Shown here piece after piece: positions 22,701 to 33,305 of a stretch of DNA of 64,000 nucleotides. The DNA is from Tetramitus jugosus (Eukaryota; Heterolobosea; Eutetramitea; Acrasida; Vahlkampfiidae): assembly GCA_937625935.1 (NCBI GenBank), contig OW569368.1, positions 62,001 to 126,000 on the forward strand, read 5' to 3'. The number at the start of each line of letters is the position of its first letter. Position 1 is the first letter of the stretch. A program made the translations under genes and the position numbers. The notes under the pieces were generated by a model that saw only the letters and a program-made list of their open reading frames with translations, did not search any database and had not been told where the DNA came from.

Positions 22701-23242
22701 AAAACAAACTGCCAACAATCTACCATATGGTCCATTGAATTCCAAACGAGTGACCTGACCGGAAACAACAGTCAACAACTCTGTAAACCTATCAACATGT
22801 TGCTCCTGTTTGTTGTCTCCAATATTCAATGCACTGTCTGGTATGGGGAAAGAGTAGAGAGATGACTTGGATAGTTCCTCCTTGTACACAGAGACGACAA
22901 TGGTGCGATCACTGAGAGCCATGGCATCAATCTGACCTGGAGCTTCAATTGTGCACAGAAGCTTGTTGTTTGAGGCTGATTCGTCTGTTCCAACAACATT
23001 GGATTGTTCTTGTTGTTGTGGTAGTAGTGCCTGCTTGGCGTAGACAAACACATTGGAACCAGATGACAAAACAATTAAGCTAAAGTGTGACGTTTGTGTG
23101 AGATGGAAAACTTTTCTGTTTGCAAGAAAGAAACGCTGTCGCCATCTGTTACTTACTTGGCATCATGGTTCACTTCCATTTGACTGAAACAAACACTTGT
23201 TTGCTGCGGTATGAGCTCCGTTGCCCTTGCTTCAACAATCAT
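19785..23242 (-). CDS. WDHD1: Ctf4/WDHD1 (AND-1) replisome adaptor
   Basis: Five phase-consistent exons: 23242-23157, 23079-22147, 22075-22012, 21936-20484 and 20413-19785, giving 1054 aa (human WDHD1 about 1129). The N-terminal third is a WD40 propeller (ISYTWYPQGRTIAVP, AKFSPNGVYLMTV). After an acidic Ser-rich linker comes the second propeller (Mcl1-mid/SepB domain): FSRLMSYSSLGKI, IEISLSDVTMGGHQSYDD, AALSEHGAVFASG and LTIDWVGFSIAGFP. A helical C-domain (ERQREIFGQDVDFKKADRTLF) ends in a basic Ser-rich tail. No HMG box is seen, unlike in animals. Ctf4 trimerises and links CMG helicase to DNA polymerase alpha. The 64-nt exon 3 is supported by conserved propeller sequence. Confidence 0.88.
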
Positions 23243-23346
23243 TTTGTTATTTTTTGTCACAACAAACTGTTTTGGGCGGGAGAAATGGGCGCCAAAAAGA
23301 TATCAAGAAAAACACGTTCTTGGACTGGGTCCTAAATAAGTCTTCA

Positions 23347-25248
23347 TTAGAAAACATACCGTAACCCACTCAACTTTTCTGCTAGAGCCGCATCAGGTTT
23401 GGCTTTATATTCCTTCAGCAGTTGTTTAAATCGATGCCTGTGGGGATTGAAATCTTCTGAAGCAGACACTCGCTTCAGGGTTGCCAAGGCACAAATTCCA
23501 TTCTTTTCCACTGGAAGATGATGTTCTTCCAATAGTTTCTTTAAAAACTCTACTGCTTCTTTTGACTCATGCAACTCTGGAGTCATACTCATACAATCAA
23601 TCATATGGCAACGATTTACGTCCGGTATCAGCACACCCCTGCTGTCTCCTCTGACTAGAATGCCTTTGTACTCTCCTATTAAGTAATCTGCATGTTCAAA
23701 CTTGAACTTCCTAATGGCATAGAGTACTGGGTTCTGTCTATTCTTCAGGAGTACGGAGAGTTTCATCTCGTTATCAAACCATCGGAACAGATCAACAGAT
23801 CTATATTTGATCAAATACTCAGCCAGATGGACACAGGTCCTCAACTTGTCCTTTCCAAAACGTATTCGAGCTAACAGCATGCATGTCTCGTCTGAAAATT
23901 GATCTGTGTGACTAATAACTGTGTCTAAAGCACGATTAGAAAACAACCTTGTATCGCCATTGAAGAGAGCCGTCTCAAACACAGGTACTCCATATGAGCT
24001 CAAATACCTCAAATATTTTCTTGTTTGGTCGAAATTCACAATTCCTTCAAACACGTTTGTATCAAAGATGAATGTATTCCTACCTACAACCATAGTGTCA
24101 GATGCATCAACAACCACTTCATCACATGACCTCTTCAATTTCTTCAACACTTTCTGTTTCAGTTTTTGCATGCTCATTTCTCCAGTAGGGTAGCAATAGT
24201 AGGAGAATCGAACGAGACGATTTGGGACTTTTGTGTTTTCTTCGTTCACAACGAGACTTGGAAGACCGATCGGAGGTGATGAAAAATTAAAGTTGACAAA
24301 TTCAATTGTCTCAAGTCTGGGGAACAAGACACCGACATCATCAGCATGCAGACCAGAATGCCACACAGGAGCGATCTCACCCCATGAGGGGAACAACCTC
24401 AAATATTTTACATTATCCAACAGGGAGCCAACAGACCAGATCTTCTTTCGATCGTTGATGGCGTTGAGATGTTCAAGTGATATAGTCAGTGTCATACAAT
24501 CATTGTCGTACAGCTTATTCAATCTACTGAAGCAATGCAAAAACTGATTTTCATCTTTCATTATATTAATAATGAATGGCTCCTCAATAAAGTTCAAGTG
24601 AGTAACCAGAGATCTCTGATGGAGGCACACTTGCCTCCAACTCTTTGAAACTCTACAAATAGTGGAGGAGTGATAGGGAGCAGCCGGCACAAAGCTAACA
24701 ATTCGACTCAATATGTCATAATTGACTTCCGTTTTACCCAAATTGGTAAAGAGCCTAAAGTGTTGTTGTGTTGCATTGGGCACCAACGATAGCTTGTGAT
24801 TATTTGACAAGGGAGCACCAGATGAGGCAGCTGCTCGATGATTTCTCTTTGAGTGCGACGATCGAAGTGATGCACCTTTTCTTGTGCACTTGTTGGTGGA
24901 GCTACCAATGGAGGCAGAAAAAGGTGCCCCTACAGTCGTGTCGGAAGCCGTCGCAGAAGTGAAACCGCCAAAAACAAAGGAAACTGCCGCCGGAGTGCTG
25001 TTGAGTGTGAACTCAATCAATGGTGGGGCCTTGTCTGTGCTTTCTTGACTCGTGTTATCATCAGAATTGGTTGTTGGTGTTTCTGATAATTCATTCGCTT
25101 GCTTCTTGTTGTTCAAGGATAACGAACCAAAGGAGAAAGTGTCATTGTCGTCGTATGCCACAGTAGGTTTGATGGTGAAGTCAAACACGGGTGCAGTCGT
25201 GCTGGGCAAGCCAAGATTATTTATGAAAACAAATTGGTCATCAGCCAT
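23347..25248 (-). CDS. F-box-like protein
   Basis: Single exon, 633 aa. The first 150 residues are low-complexity, Ser/Thr-rich with FSFG and FVFGGF motifs reminiscent of FG repeats. An F-box-like segment lies at about 173-210 (YDILSRIVSFVPAAPYHSSTICRVSKSWRQVC). The rest is a mixed helical region, possibly degenerate repeats (leucine- or ankyrin-like, for example YLIKYRSVDLFRWFDNE), not assigned. F-box proteins recruit substrates to SCF ubiquitin ligases via Skp1. The substrate is unknown, and the domain assignment is by pattern only. Confidence 0.75.
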   Translation of the reverse strand: MADDQFVFINNLGLPSTTAPVFDFTIKPTVAYDDNDTFSFGSLSLNNKKQANELSETPTTNSDDNTSQESTDKAPPLIEFTLNSTPAAVSFVFGGFTSATASDTTVGAPFSASIGSSTNKCTRKGASLRSSHSKRNHRAAASSGAPLSNNHKLSLVPNATQQHFRLFTNLGKTEVNYDILSRIVSFVPAAPYHSSTICRVSKSWRQVCLHQRSLVTHLNFIEEPFIINIMKDENQFLHCFSRLNKLYDNDCMTLTISLEHLNAINDRKKIWSVGSLLDNVKYLRLFPSWGEIAPVWHSGLHADDVGVLFPRLETIEFVNFNFSSPPIGLPSLVVNEENTKVPNRLVRFSYYCYPTGEMSMQKLKQKVLKKLKRSCDEVVVDASDTMVVGRNTFIFDTNVFEGIVNFDQTRKYLRYLSSYGVPVFETALFNGDTRLFSNRALDTVISHTDQFSDETCMLLARIRFGKDKLRTCVHLAEYLIKYRSVDLFRWFDNEMKLSVLLKNRQNPVLYAIRKFKFEHADYLIGEYKGILVRGDSRGVLIPDVNRCHMIDCMSMTPELHESKEAVEFLKKLLEEHHLPVEKNGICALATLKRVSASEDFNPHRHRFKQLLKEYKAKPDAALAEKLSGLRYVF

Positions 25249-25604
25249 GGTTGAGTTCTGATTTTGCTTTGATGTGGTTTTTTCGAGCAGAGAGAAAAAT
25301 ATTCTCGGATGAGTGTGGTTCCAGAGTGTCCTTGAACTACGACTCCCTTACAAAAAAAAGTCCAGATGGTCAACTGCGTCTCTTGCGACAATAGAAGATA
25401 ACTACATTCACAATAGGTTATCCATAAACACATAAACAAAGACTGATCGTTGGGTCCCGTTAAATAATTTCTCGGATTCAGCGTTCTTCGACAACAGCAA
25501 GTGCTTAGAAAGACCAAAATCAAAACACACGAGACACGTCTACTTGTACAGTGTATAAGTGAGAGTATTTATGATCATGATCGATGGATTAGATCGGTGC
25601 CTGT
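25249..25604. other. Intergenic region
   Basis: About 355 bp between two minus-strand genes. No supported coding sequence, tRNA or repeat. It probably contains the 5' region of the F-box gene and the 3' UTR of its neighbour. Confidence 0.4.
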
Positions 25605-26717
25605 TCAGTAAAACAACTTCAGAACATCTGGGGCGACCATCTGAATTAGAACCTTATGTCTTTCGATCCATGGTCTCACCCTCTCACGACTACCCTCGTT
25701 CATATCTGGGACAACATGTCGACAGTATTCACCAACAAATGCAGGATGGTGAACCGAAATACAGTAGTTGTATGTATTTCCTGGGTGTGATCCTATTACA
25801 AACCCAAGTATATGTTGACCATCTATTGTGGTTACTGCTGAACCAGAGAATCCTGGGAACAAAGCACAGGTAATACTAAAGATTTGTGATTCATGAACTC
25901 TAGCGATAGTACCAATACTGCAACACTTGGTGTTAAAAGGAAACAGTTGATAGATGTACTCTTCTAGCGGTCTCTTGATCTTGTTAGGATACGAAAATTT
26001 AAGCCACTTGCTCACAGATTGTAGAGTAGGGTACCCAAATACAGCAATTTCCATCCCAACATCGATTGGCTTCTCATACGGCACAAGATACTCTATTGAA
26101 GGATAGGATAGTTGCCCCACTTTCATTATGCAGAAATCGTACTGAGTCAGAAGCCTTCTGGTTGGAGCTTCAGGGTCTCTGTCAATCCACTCTTTTCCGG
26201 TAGAGCTATCAAATATCTTTTGGTAGTGTATGAACTTCTGACGTTTGACTCTCGCTTCAGACGATTCTGCTAAGATTAGTGGTTGTAAAATCTTTTGCAC
26301 CAAATTTGGAGAAGTGTTTGTAACTAACTTCCTATCTCCTCGGGAGCTCTCTCCTACATGCTTCACTGTTCCAATGGTGTTGTAACTCAACCTGAAACTT
26401 GAGCATGCTCCTTCTAATATTCTTTCGTCAGGGGTTAAAATGTTGGAAGAAGTATTTAACACTCGATAGACTAAGGAATCCAGCTTATCTAAACGATCCT
26501 TGTTCTTCAAGAAGGACATTTTGGGAAATAATCTTTCATCAGGAGAGCGTGGACTACCAACGAGAAGCGTTTGGTTGTAAAAGGGAAACACACAACCCAA
26601 TGGAACCTGAGACGAATTGACCATCATTACCTCGTTTCCAGATAAATCCCATTCATACTGATCCATTGTGAGACTTATAAGCTCCTCTTCGGTATCAGAC
26701 GATGAATCATCGAACAT
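25605..26717 (-). CDS. Trypsin-fold protein, probably catalytically dead
   Basis: 370 aa from ATG 26717. The C-terminal 260 residues resemble a trypsin-like/HtrA-type protease domain. KLVTNTSPNLVQ sits where LVTNAHVV is expected, YDFCIMKV where the Asp motif is expected, then VGMEIAVFGYP, and PGFSGSAV with the nucleophile-type Ser at about 291. The catalytic His position appears to be Ser, so proteolysis is unlikely. The N-terminus is acidic (DDSSSDTEEEL) and there is no signal peptide. The start lies 77 bp from the divergent F-box/LRR gene, suggesting a shared promoter. Confidence 0.65.
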   Translation of the reverse strand: MFDDSSSDTEEELISLTMDQYEWDLSGNEVMMVNSSQVPLGCVFPFYNQTLLVGSPRSPDERLFPKMSFLKNKDRLDKLDSLVYRVLNTSSNILTPDERILEGACSSFRLSYNTIGTVKHVGESSRGDRKLVTNTSPNLVQKILQPLILAESSEARVKRQKFIHYQKIFDSSTGKEWIDRDPEAPTRRLLTQYDFCIMKVGQLSYPSIEYLVPYEKPIDVGMEIAVFGYPTLQSVSKWLKFSYPNKIKRPLEEYIYQLFPFNTKCCSIGTIARVHESQIFSITCALFPGFSGSAVTTIDGQHILGFVIGSHPGNTYNYCISVHHPAFVGEYCRHVVPDMNEGSRERVRPWIERHKVLIQMVAPDVLKLFY

Positions 26718-26794
26718 TGCTTCTTTTACGACAGCTTTTCTGGGAACAAGCAAAAACTTAGGAAATTATCGGCGAAATTCCTCAATCAAAAAAC

Positions 26795-28030
26795 ATGCAC
26801 ACTTCAATCTCTCAATTGCCTCCTGATGTTCTGATTGACATTTTCCATTACTTGGATCTGTTGTCTCTCGTTTGTCATGTACGTCTCGTGTGCTCTCAAT
26901 TTCAATCTCTGTGCTTTCAGAGACGTGATACCTTGAATGTTCGGTGCTGGGAAAGATTCAATTGGGGCTATCATGAGAAGGCATCTCTCAACAAGAATAG
27001 TCGAGGTCTCATGGTATTGAAACTTGTTGCTCTAAAGTGCAAGGAATCGAATTCTGATTCTCAGGGTCATTTCAAGCGATTGATATTGGACCGAAGTTTT
27101 GGATTGGCACGTTGTTTGCGAAATTCGACAATGTTTCATGAATTGTTTGATCTTGTGGGCAATGATTTGGAGTTGTTGAGTTTTAGAGGCTGTGTACAGA
27201 TCAATGATGCCACGCTTCAGCTGATTGCACAGTGTGATTTTGCAGCGAATCGCTTAAGGAGCTTGCATCTGTCTGGGAATCGCACCATTACGGATGAGGG
27301 CATACGGACGATATCGAATCATTGTTTCGAGCTGAGAGAGATTTATCTGCGAGGACTGTATCGATTGACTCACGTCTCTCTTAAGAGCTTATTAACTCAT
27401 TTGAGACACAAACTAGAGCGACTTGATTTGCATGGGATGAAGAGTGATATGAAGTTTAGTGATGTTATTCAGTTTACGAATTTAACTCATTTGAATGTTC
27501 AAGACGCATCATTCTTGGGAACAGATATAGAAGATGCACTTGGTAGTGTTACGATTGGACAATGCTTCTCTAATCTTCGTGTGTTGAACTTGATGGGATT
27601 GAACTCTGTTACAGATCAGACGGTGAAGGTTCTGTTCGATCATTGCGTCAATCTTCGTCACTTCGAAATTCAAAACAATACCACGATTACGGATGTCTCT
27701 TGCACGTATGTGAAGGGACTCGTTGTCTTGAACATGATATCATGTCCAGGAATCACTTCACAAGGCATCATCGCTCTCGCAAATAACAATCCAGATTTTG
27801 AACGCTTAGAGTTTAAGGCATTGAAGCAAATTGAGGAAGAGTCCATCTTGTATCTTTTGGATAATTGCTCCCAATTACATACTCTCAACTTGGCACAAAC
27901 CAACATGAGCAATCGAGTTTTAGAAGATGCACAGCAAAGAAAACAAATGAAATTGATCAATCTAACTCTTTGCACTGGCATGGTACCTGAATCTCTCGCC
28001 ACAGTCCATCGACTCAACACTGAAGTTTGA
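26795..28030 (+). CDS. F-box and leucine-rich-repeat protein
   Basis: Single exon, 411 aa. The N-terminal F-box is clear (QLPPDVLIDIFHYLDLLSLVCHVRLVCSQF, residues 7-40). From about residue 120 to the end there are AMN1/FBXL-type leucine-rich repeats (LRSLHLSGNRTITDEGIRTI, LRVLNLMGLNSVTDQTVKVL, LHTLNLAQTNMSNRVLED). By family role it is a substrate receptor of an SCF ubiquitin ligase. There is no membrane segment. It shares a short divergent promoter region with the trypsin-fold gene. Confidence 0.9.
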   Translation: MHTSISQLPPDVLIDIFHYLDLLSLVCHVRLVCSQFQSLCFQRRDTLNVRCWERFNWGYHEKASLNKNSRGLMVLKLVALKCKESNSDSQGHFKRLILDRSFGLARCLRNSTMFHELFDLVGNDLELLSFRGCVQINDATLQLIAQCDFAANRLRSLHLSGNRTITDEGIRTISNHCFELREIYLRGLYRLTHVSLKSLLTHLRHKLERLDLHGMKSDMKFSDVIQFTNLTHLNVQDASFLGTDIEDALGSVTIGQCFSNLRVLNLMGLNSVTDQTVKVLFDHCVNLRHFEIQNNTTITDVSCTYVKGLVVLNMISCPGITSQGIIALANNNPDFERLEFKALKQIEEESILYLLDNCSQLHTLNLAQTNMSNRVLEDAQQRKQMKLINLTLCTGMVPESLATVHRLNTEV

Positions 28031-28145
28031 GTGACGCACTGCGCACCATTGTATTGTAATATTTATTCCTAATTCCTACTCAAATGACCACCATTCATTG
28101 CTTCTTCTGCTTGGACATCACTTAAAAAAATTTTCGGAATTGTTG

Positions 28146-29783
28146 ATGTCAGCCAAACAAAAAAGCCTTGACAAAAACACGTGCAAAATGCTACTTCGCC
28201 AACAACACAAACACCTGATCTTGAAAGCCTTGTGTAGTCAGAAACAACCAACCTTCTTGTTTTCCACGACTAGACATCGATCCCTTCATCAAACACATGC
28301 CAAGTGTTTTGAGAGTTATCCCACCAAAGGAACCATCTTTCGCACCCAGGATCAAGATGACAACAACACACAGGACACCACCACTGTTCAGGAGCCCATT
28401 GATGAGAGAACAAAGTTGATTGCAGATCGGTTACTTTCCGGTGATCGGAGCGCGCTGAGCAAGGCCATTACAATGATTGAGAGTAAGCGCTATGAAGATC
28501 ACACGAAGGCTCAATCCCTGTTGCAATATGTCATGAGAGAGTATCATTCGTTGGAGAATAAGGCACGAAGAACACATAGAGCTCAATCCCATGAGCATCA
28601 TTATCAGCCCTATTATCAAGCTCCATCGTCATCATCGTCATTGACATCTGCGGTAGTGTCTGGTAAACAACAAGAAACAGAACAGGTGACTGCTGTTGTT
28701 GATAGTAGTAGTAGTAAGAGTAAGGATCCTGCGCGCGATCATTTTGATGAGGGTGATTTGGGTTCGTTCCGTATTGGTGTTTCTGGTCCCCCTGGTGCAG
28801 GTAATTTATATATTTTTAAATTGATCATTGTTTGTTTCGAGTGAGCTTCCGCATGAGCTAATTGACGTATGTATATAGGTAAATCAACGTTCATTGAATG
28901 CTTGGGTCAGTTGTTGATTCAAAAGGGGCATCGCGTCGCTGTGTTGGCCGTAGATCCCAGCTCGACAAGAACTGGTGGTAGTATTTTGGGTGATAAGACG
29001 CGTATGAATGAGCTTGCAAGGAGTGAGAATGCGTTTGTGAGACCATCTCCCTCACAAGGCTTCCTGGGTGGTGTCACAGCCAACATGTATGAAATTATCT
29101 TGCTATGCGAGTGTGCTGGTTATGATAGAGTGTTGGTAGAGACTGTTGGTGTGGGTCAGAGTGAGACACAAGTGGCCGATTTGACCGATATGGTTTTATT
29201 GCTTGTTCCACCAGCTGGAGGCGATGAACTGCAGGGTATTAAGAGAGGTATTGTGGAAGTAGCGGACTTGATTGTTGTGAACAAGACCGATGGTAATTTG
29301 ATTCCTGTGGCCAAGCGAAGTCAACGGGAATATCAAAGGGCGCTGCATTTGCTGTCTCCTCCTCCGTTGGTGTTTGAAAAGGATGATCCATTCCTACGAG
29401 GTAAAGACCTCAGCTCATTGAAGCCTTGGTATCCTGATGTTATGTGTTGCAGTTCCTCTCAGCATGTCAATTTCCCATTTGGCGAATTGGGAGAGGAAGG
29501 TAAGTTTGTTGTATCTCATGTGATGGACAAGATGAATGAATACAAGCAGCATCAACAAGAGAATGGTCAATGGTTCCACAGAAGAAAAGAACAGAGAAAA
29601 GGATGGCTATGGAAGCAAGTACACGAAGATTTGGTCACAAGGCTCACTCACCACAATGATCGACTCAAGAATCTGGTGAAGGACTTGCAGAACCGTGTGG
29701 GAGAAGGTGTATTGTCGCCTCGTCTGGCTTCAGAACAAATATTGAAGGAGTTTGTAGCATCAGAGCAACAAAAGAGCAAGTAA
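28146..29783 (+). CDS. MMAA: MMAA/MeaB-type GTPase (cobalamin chaperone), mitochondrial
   Basis: Exons 28146-28800 and 28879-29783 join in the P-loop codon (G|GT) to give 519 aa. A second in-frame ATG at 28188 ([18 protein letters not shown]) starts a good mitochondrial presequence rich in Arg and hydrophobic residues. The GTPase core shows [61 protein letters not shown] and NKTDG, which define the MeaB/ArgK G3E group. It loads and protects adenosylcobalamin on methylmalonyl-CoA mutase. An inserted Gln/Ser-rich linker at about 150-200 is unusual. The mutase gene is not in this window. Confidence 0.93.
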
Positions 29784-29883
29784 CAGCCAATAAACTACAA
29801 GCTGTGTTGCACCGTAAAAAACCCACATTTATAGTAAATGATTAAAAAATAGTGCACTTGTGCGAAGTTAAACTTAAGATTGT

Positions 29884-30805
<922 letters not shown>

Positions 30806-33013
30806 TTAGTATGAATCACTGTCGTCGGATTCATCGTCAGATTCATCGGATTCATAACGAGAAACCTTCTTGCCACTTGAGGAGCTACCAGTCTTCAGCG
30901 TTCTCAACTTCTTTAAAAAGTCACGTGGTGTTAATACACTTGTGGCTCCGAGGTGCACATCCATCTTGTACTGGTTGTCCAACTCGTATGCAGCTCTAAT
31001 TTCAGAATGAGTGGCTCCACCAATCATAAAGATAAAGAGCTTCTTTTCGGATCGATTCTCGTCCACTTCCTTTTTTTCTTCAGTCTTTTTGGATGATGAG
31101 GAAGAAGACTTCTTCTTCTTGTTCCATGATGGGCCACTGTTGTCCAGACCAGAGATGGAGTCATCTTCGTCATCATTCTTTGACTTGCTACTCTTGGATG
31201 ACTTGCCCTTGACGAACTCGAACTTGCCAGAGGATGGCTCTCTAACGTATGGGAACTCGCTAGTACTCAATGAGCCATTAATGCAATCTTCACCAATCTC
31301 CTTAACCTTTGTAACATAACGAGACAAGTGATAATCGACATCAACCTTCTTCTTGCTGCTAGAGCCAAACAACTTGTTGATTGCCTTTGAAGTAAATGAT
31401 TTGGTCAACTGAACACCCAAAAGACTCAAATTATTGATAATTTGCTCCTCTGAGCTACTCATGTCAGCAAATTTCAACACCTTGTCCTTCTTGCTGTCAC
31501 CTTGAGTAATCAAGTAAATCATGACTAGTCTCAGCTTGGTTTCGTCACTCGTGTCAGGACTCTTCAAAATGGGACTAATGTTCGAGAGAACATCCTTCAA
31601 CTTTTGATGATCCGGATCTTCTCCGACAGCCATATTCTGTTCTTCCAGTGCAACCTTGCTCAAATTTTGAGCCTTGAAAGCACTCAACAGATTGACAATC
31701 AAATTGAGATGGAGAGAGAATTGTGACAGTCTTCCCTGGTATTGAGGCAACTTTCGGATCATGTTTGAAATATCGGCGGCTTCCTTCTTTGCGTCCTTCT
31801 TATCCTTATCTGTAATGTCCTTGTGCTGTCCCAGGAACTCATCAAACTGTGCCTTGACTGTGGTACCCAACTCTGCAAAGTGACGATGTCTGTGCTCCAC
31901 CCACAAATCATCATACTCATCCAAACTGTGCTTCTTTCCAGTTTTCTTGCCCTTGGCGTCCAACTCCTCATACATGCCCAACGAGTCAATACTGGTCAAA
32001 TCAGATGCCATTGCCTGATAGGTAAACTCATGGAGCAACGGTGCCAAACAATCTACACCTCGATCCAGAATAATCAACACTGACTTCTTCTTTGTCATAC
32101 CAGTCAATCCCTTCTTTGCCTTTTCCAATTTGTCATTTAGCATACTGGCGACTGTGGTAGCGACTTCGGATTTGCAGTGACGAATATAGGGCATGTGGCC
32201 CTCGGTGGCACAAAAAGAGACAAGTTTCTCTGCCAATTCGGAGCAATAAACCTTTCTGTTCGCTTCTCCATATGTCATTTGCAAATCGTTCGAATAATTC
32301 AACGTAAAACAGTTTCTTTCAATCGCCAAAAAGTCAATATTCACTTCCTTTAGTGTTTTGATGCGCGGTTTCAATGGTGAACTCGCAATTCTCGACAACA
32401 ACTCATCACTCATTGGTGCAGTTGACAAAATATGAGCAAATGCGTACATGGGCTTCTTCATATCGGAAAAATCCTTGATAATGGCATCGACACTTGATTG
32501 AAGAGGCGAAATAAAATAAATGGCTTCCATTTGTGGGAACGGTTGACGAGAAATGCTCAATTTTTCAACAACTACAATCACATATCATCATTATGCGTCA
32601 CGTGTGTTAGTTAGCGAATGATCATCATCATCACTCATTTTTCAACTCTAAAAAAAAATATCACACGTTGAACACATACTTGTAATATTCTTTTGCATAA
32701 TGTCTCTGACACGACATGCCGTGCTAATGATTTTGAGTGACTTGTCATCAACAACGAGAACTTTCCATCCTTCTGATGCCTTTGAAAACTCGTCAAACAA
32801 GCCAATGAGTCTACCTCTAACGAGATCACGAATCGAAGAGGAAGCGACCAAGCTGTTTGATGATGAAGAAGAGCTCTTGTCTTTGCTTCGACTGCTGCTG
32901 CTGCTCTTTTTTTTTCTATCCTTCTTGTCCTTGTCTTTGCTGCTACTACTGCTGCTGCTACTCTTCTTTTTGTCTCTTGAAGAAGATGATGATGATGACG
33001 ATGATGATGACAT
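30806..33013 (-). CDS. Sec1/Munc18 (SM) family protein
   Basis: Exons 33013-32680 and 32571-30806 join in phase (A|TT) to give 699 aa. The splice rebuilds the family's start: WKVLVVDDKSLKIISTACRVRDIMQKNITIVEKL..., then QMEAIYFISPLQSSVDAIIKDF, the SM domain-1 hallmark. LIILDRGVDCLAPLLHEFTYQAM matches the SM 'DR..D...PL.HE.TYQAM' motif. This most resembles exocytic Sec1/Munc18-1 rather than Vps33, Vps45 or Sly1. It is expected to bind syntaxin-type SNAREs and promote vesicle fusion. Odd features are a 60-residue Ser/Lys N-terminal extension and a Ser/Lys-rich loop before FIFMIGGATHSEIRAAYEL. Confidence 0.92.
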
Positions 33014-33305
33014 TGTCTGATGAATGATGTTTTTTTTTATGTTCAGTTGATTTTCCTTCAGTGTTCTTTGCGCGATGAACAGATACTTTTCTTTTGGCGC
33101 TTTTTTTGGGATTTAGTCCGATGAGTTCCTCGGAGAATCACGTCCATGATCCTTCGTGAACCTTTACCCGTTCAAACAACTCTCCGTTGGACAAATAGGG
33201 GTGGCGAGTGGTTGTGTCGGGTCAAGTGCTGAGTCGCACTCGAAACAATACTTTGAATCAACAATAATATCTCTGAGCGCAGCAGCATCTCAGGTACGTA
33301 CATTG
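33014..33305. promoter_or_regulatory. Divergent upstream region
   Basis: A 292-bp interval between the starts of the Sec1/Munc18 gene and the Zn2Cys6 gene. A T-run lies at 33031-33039. The downstream frame is open from GTG 33156, but no ATG occurs in it before 33306. No specific site is claimed. Confidence 0.4.
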
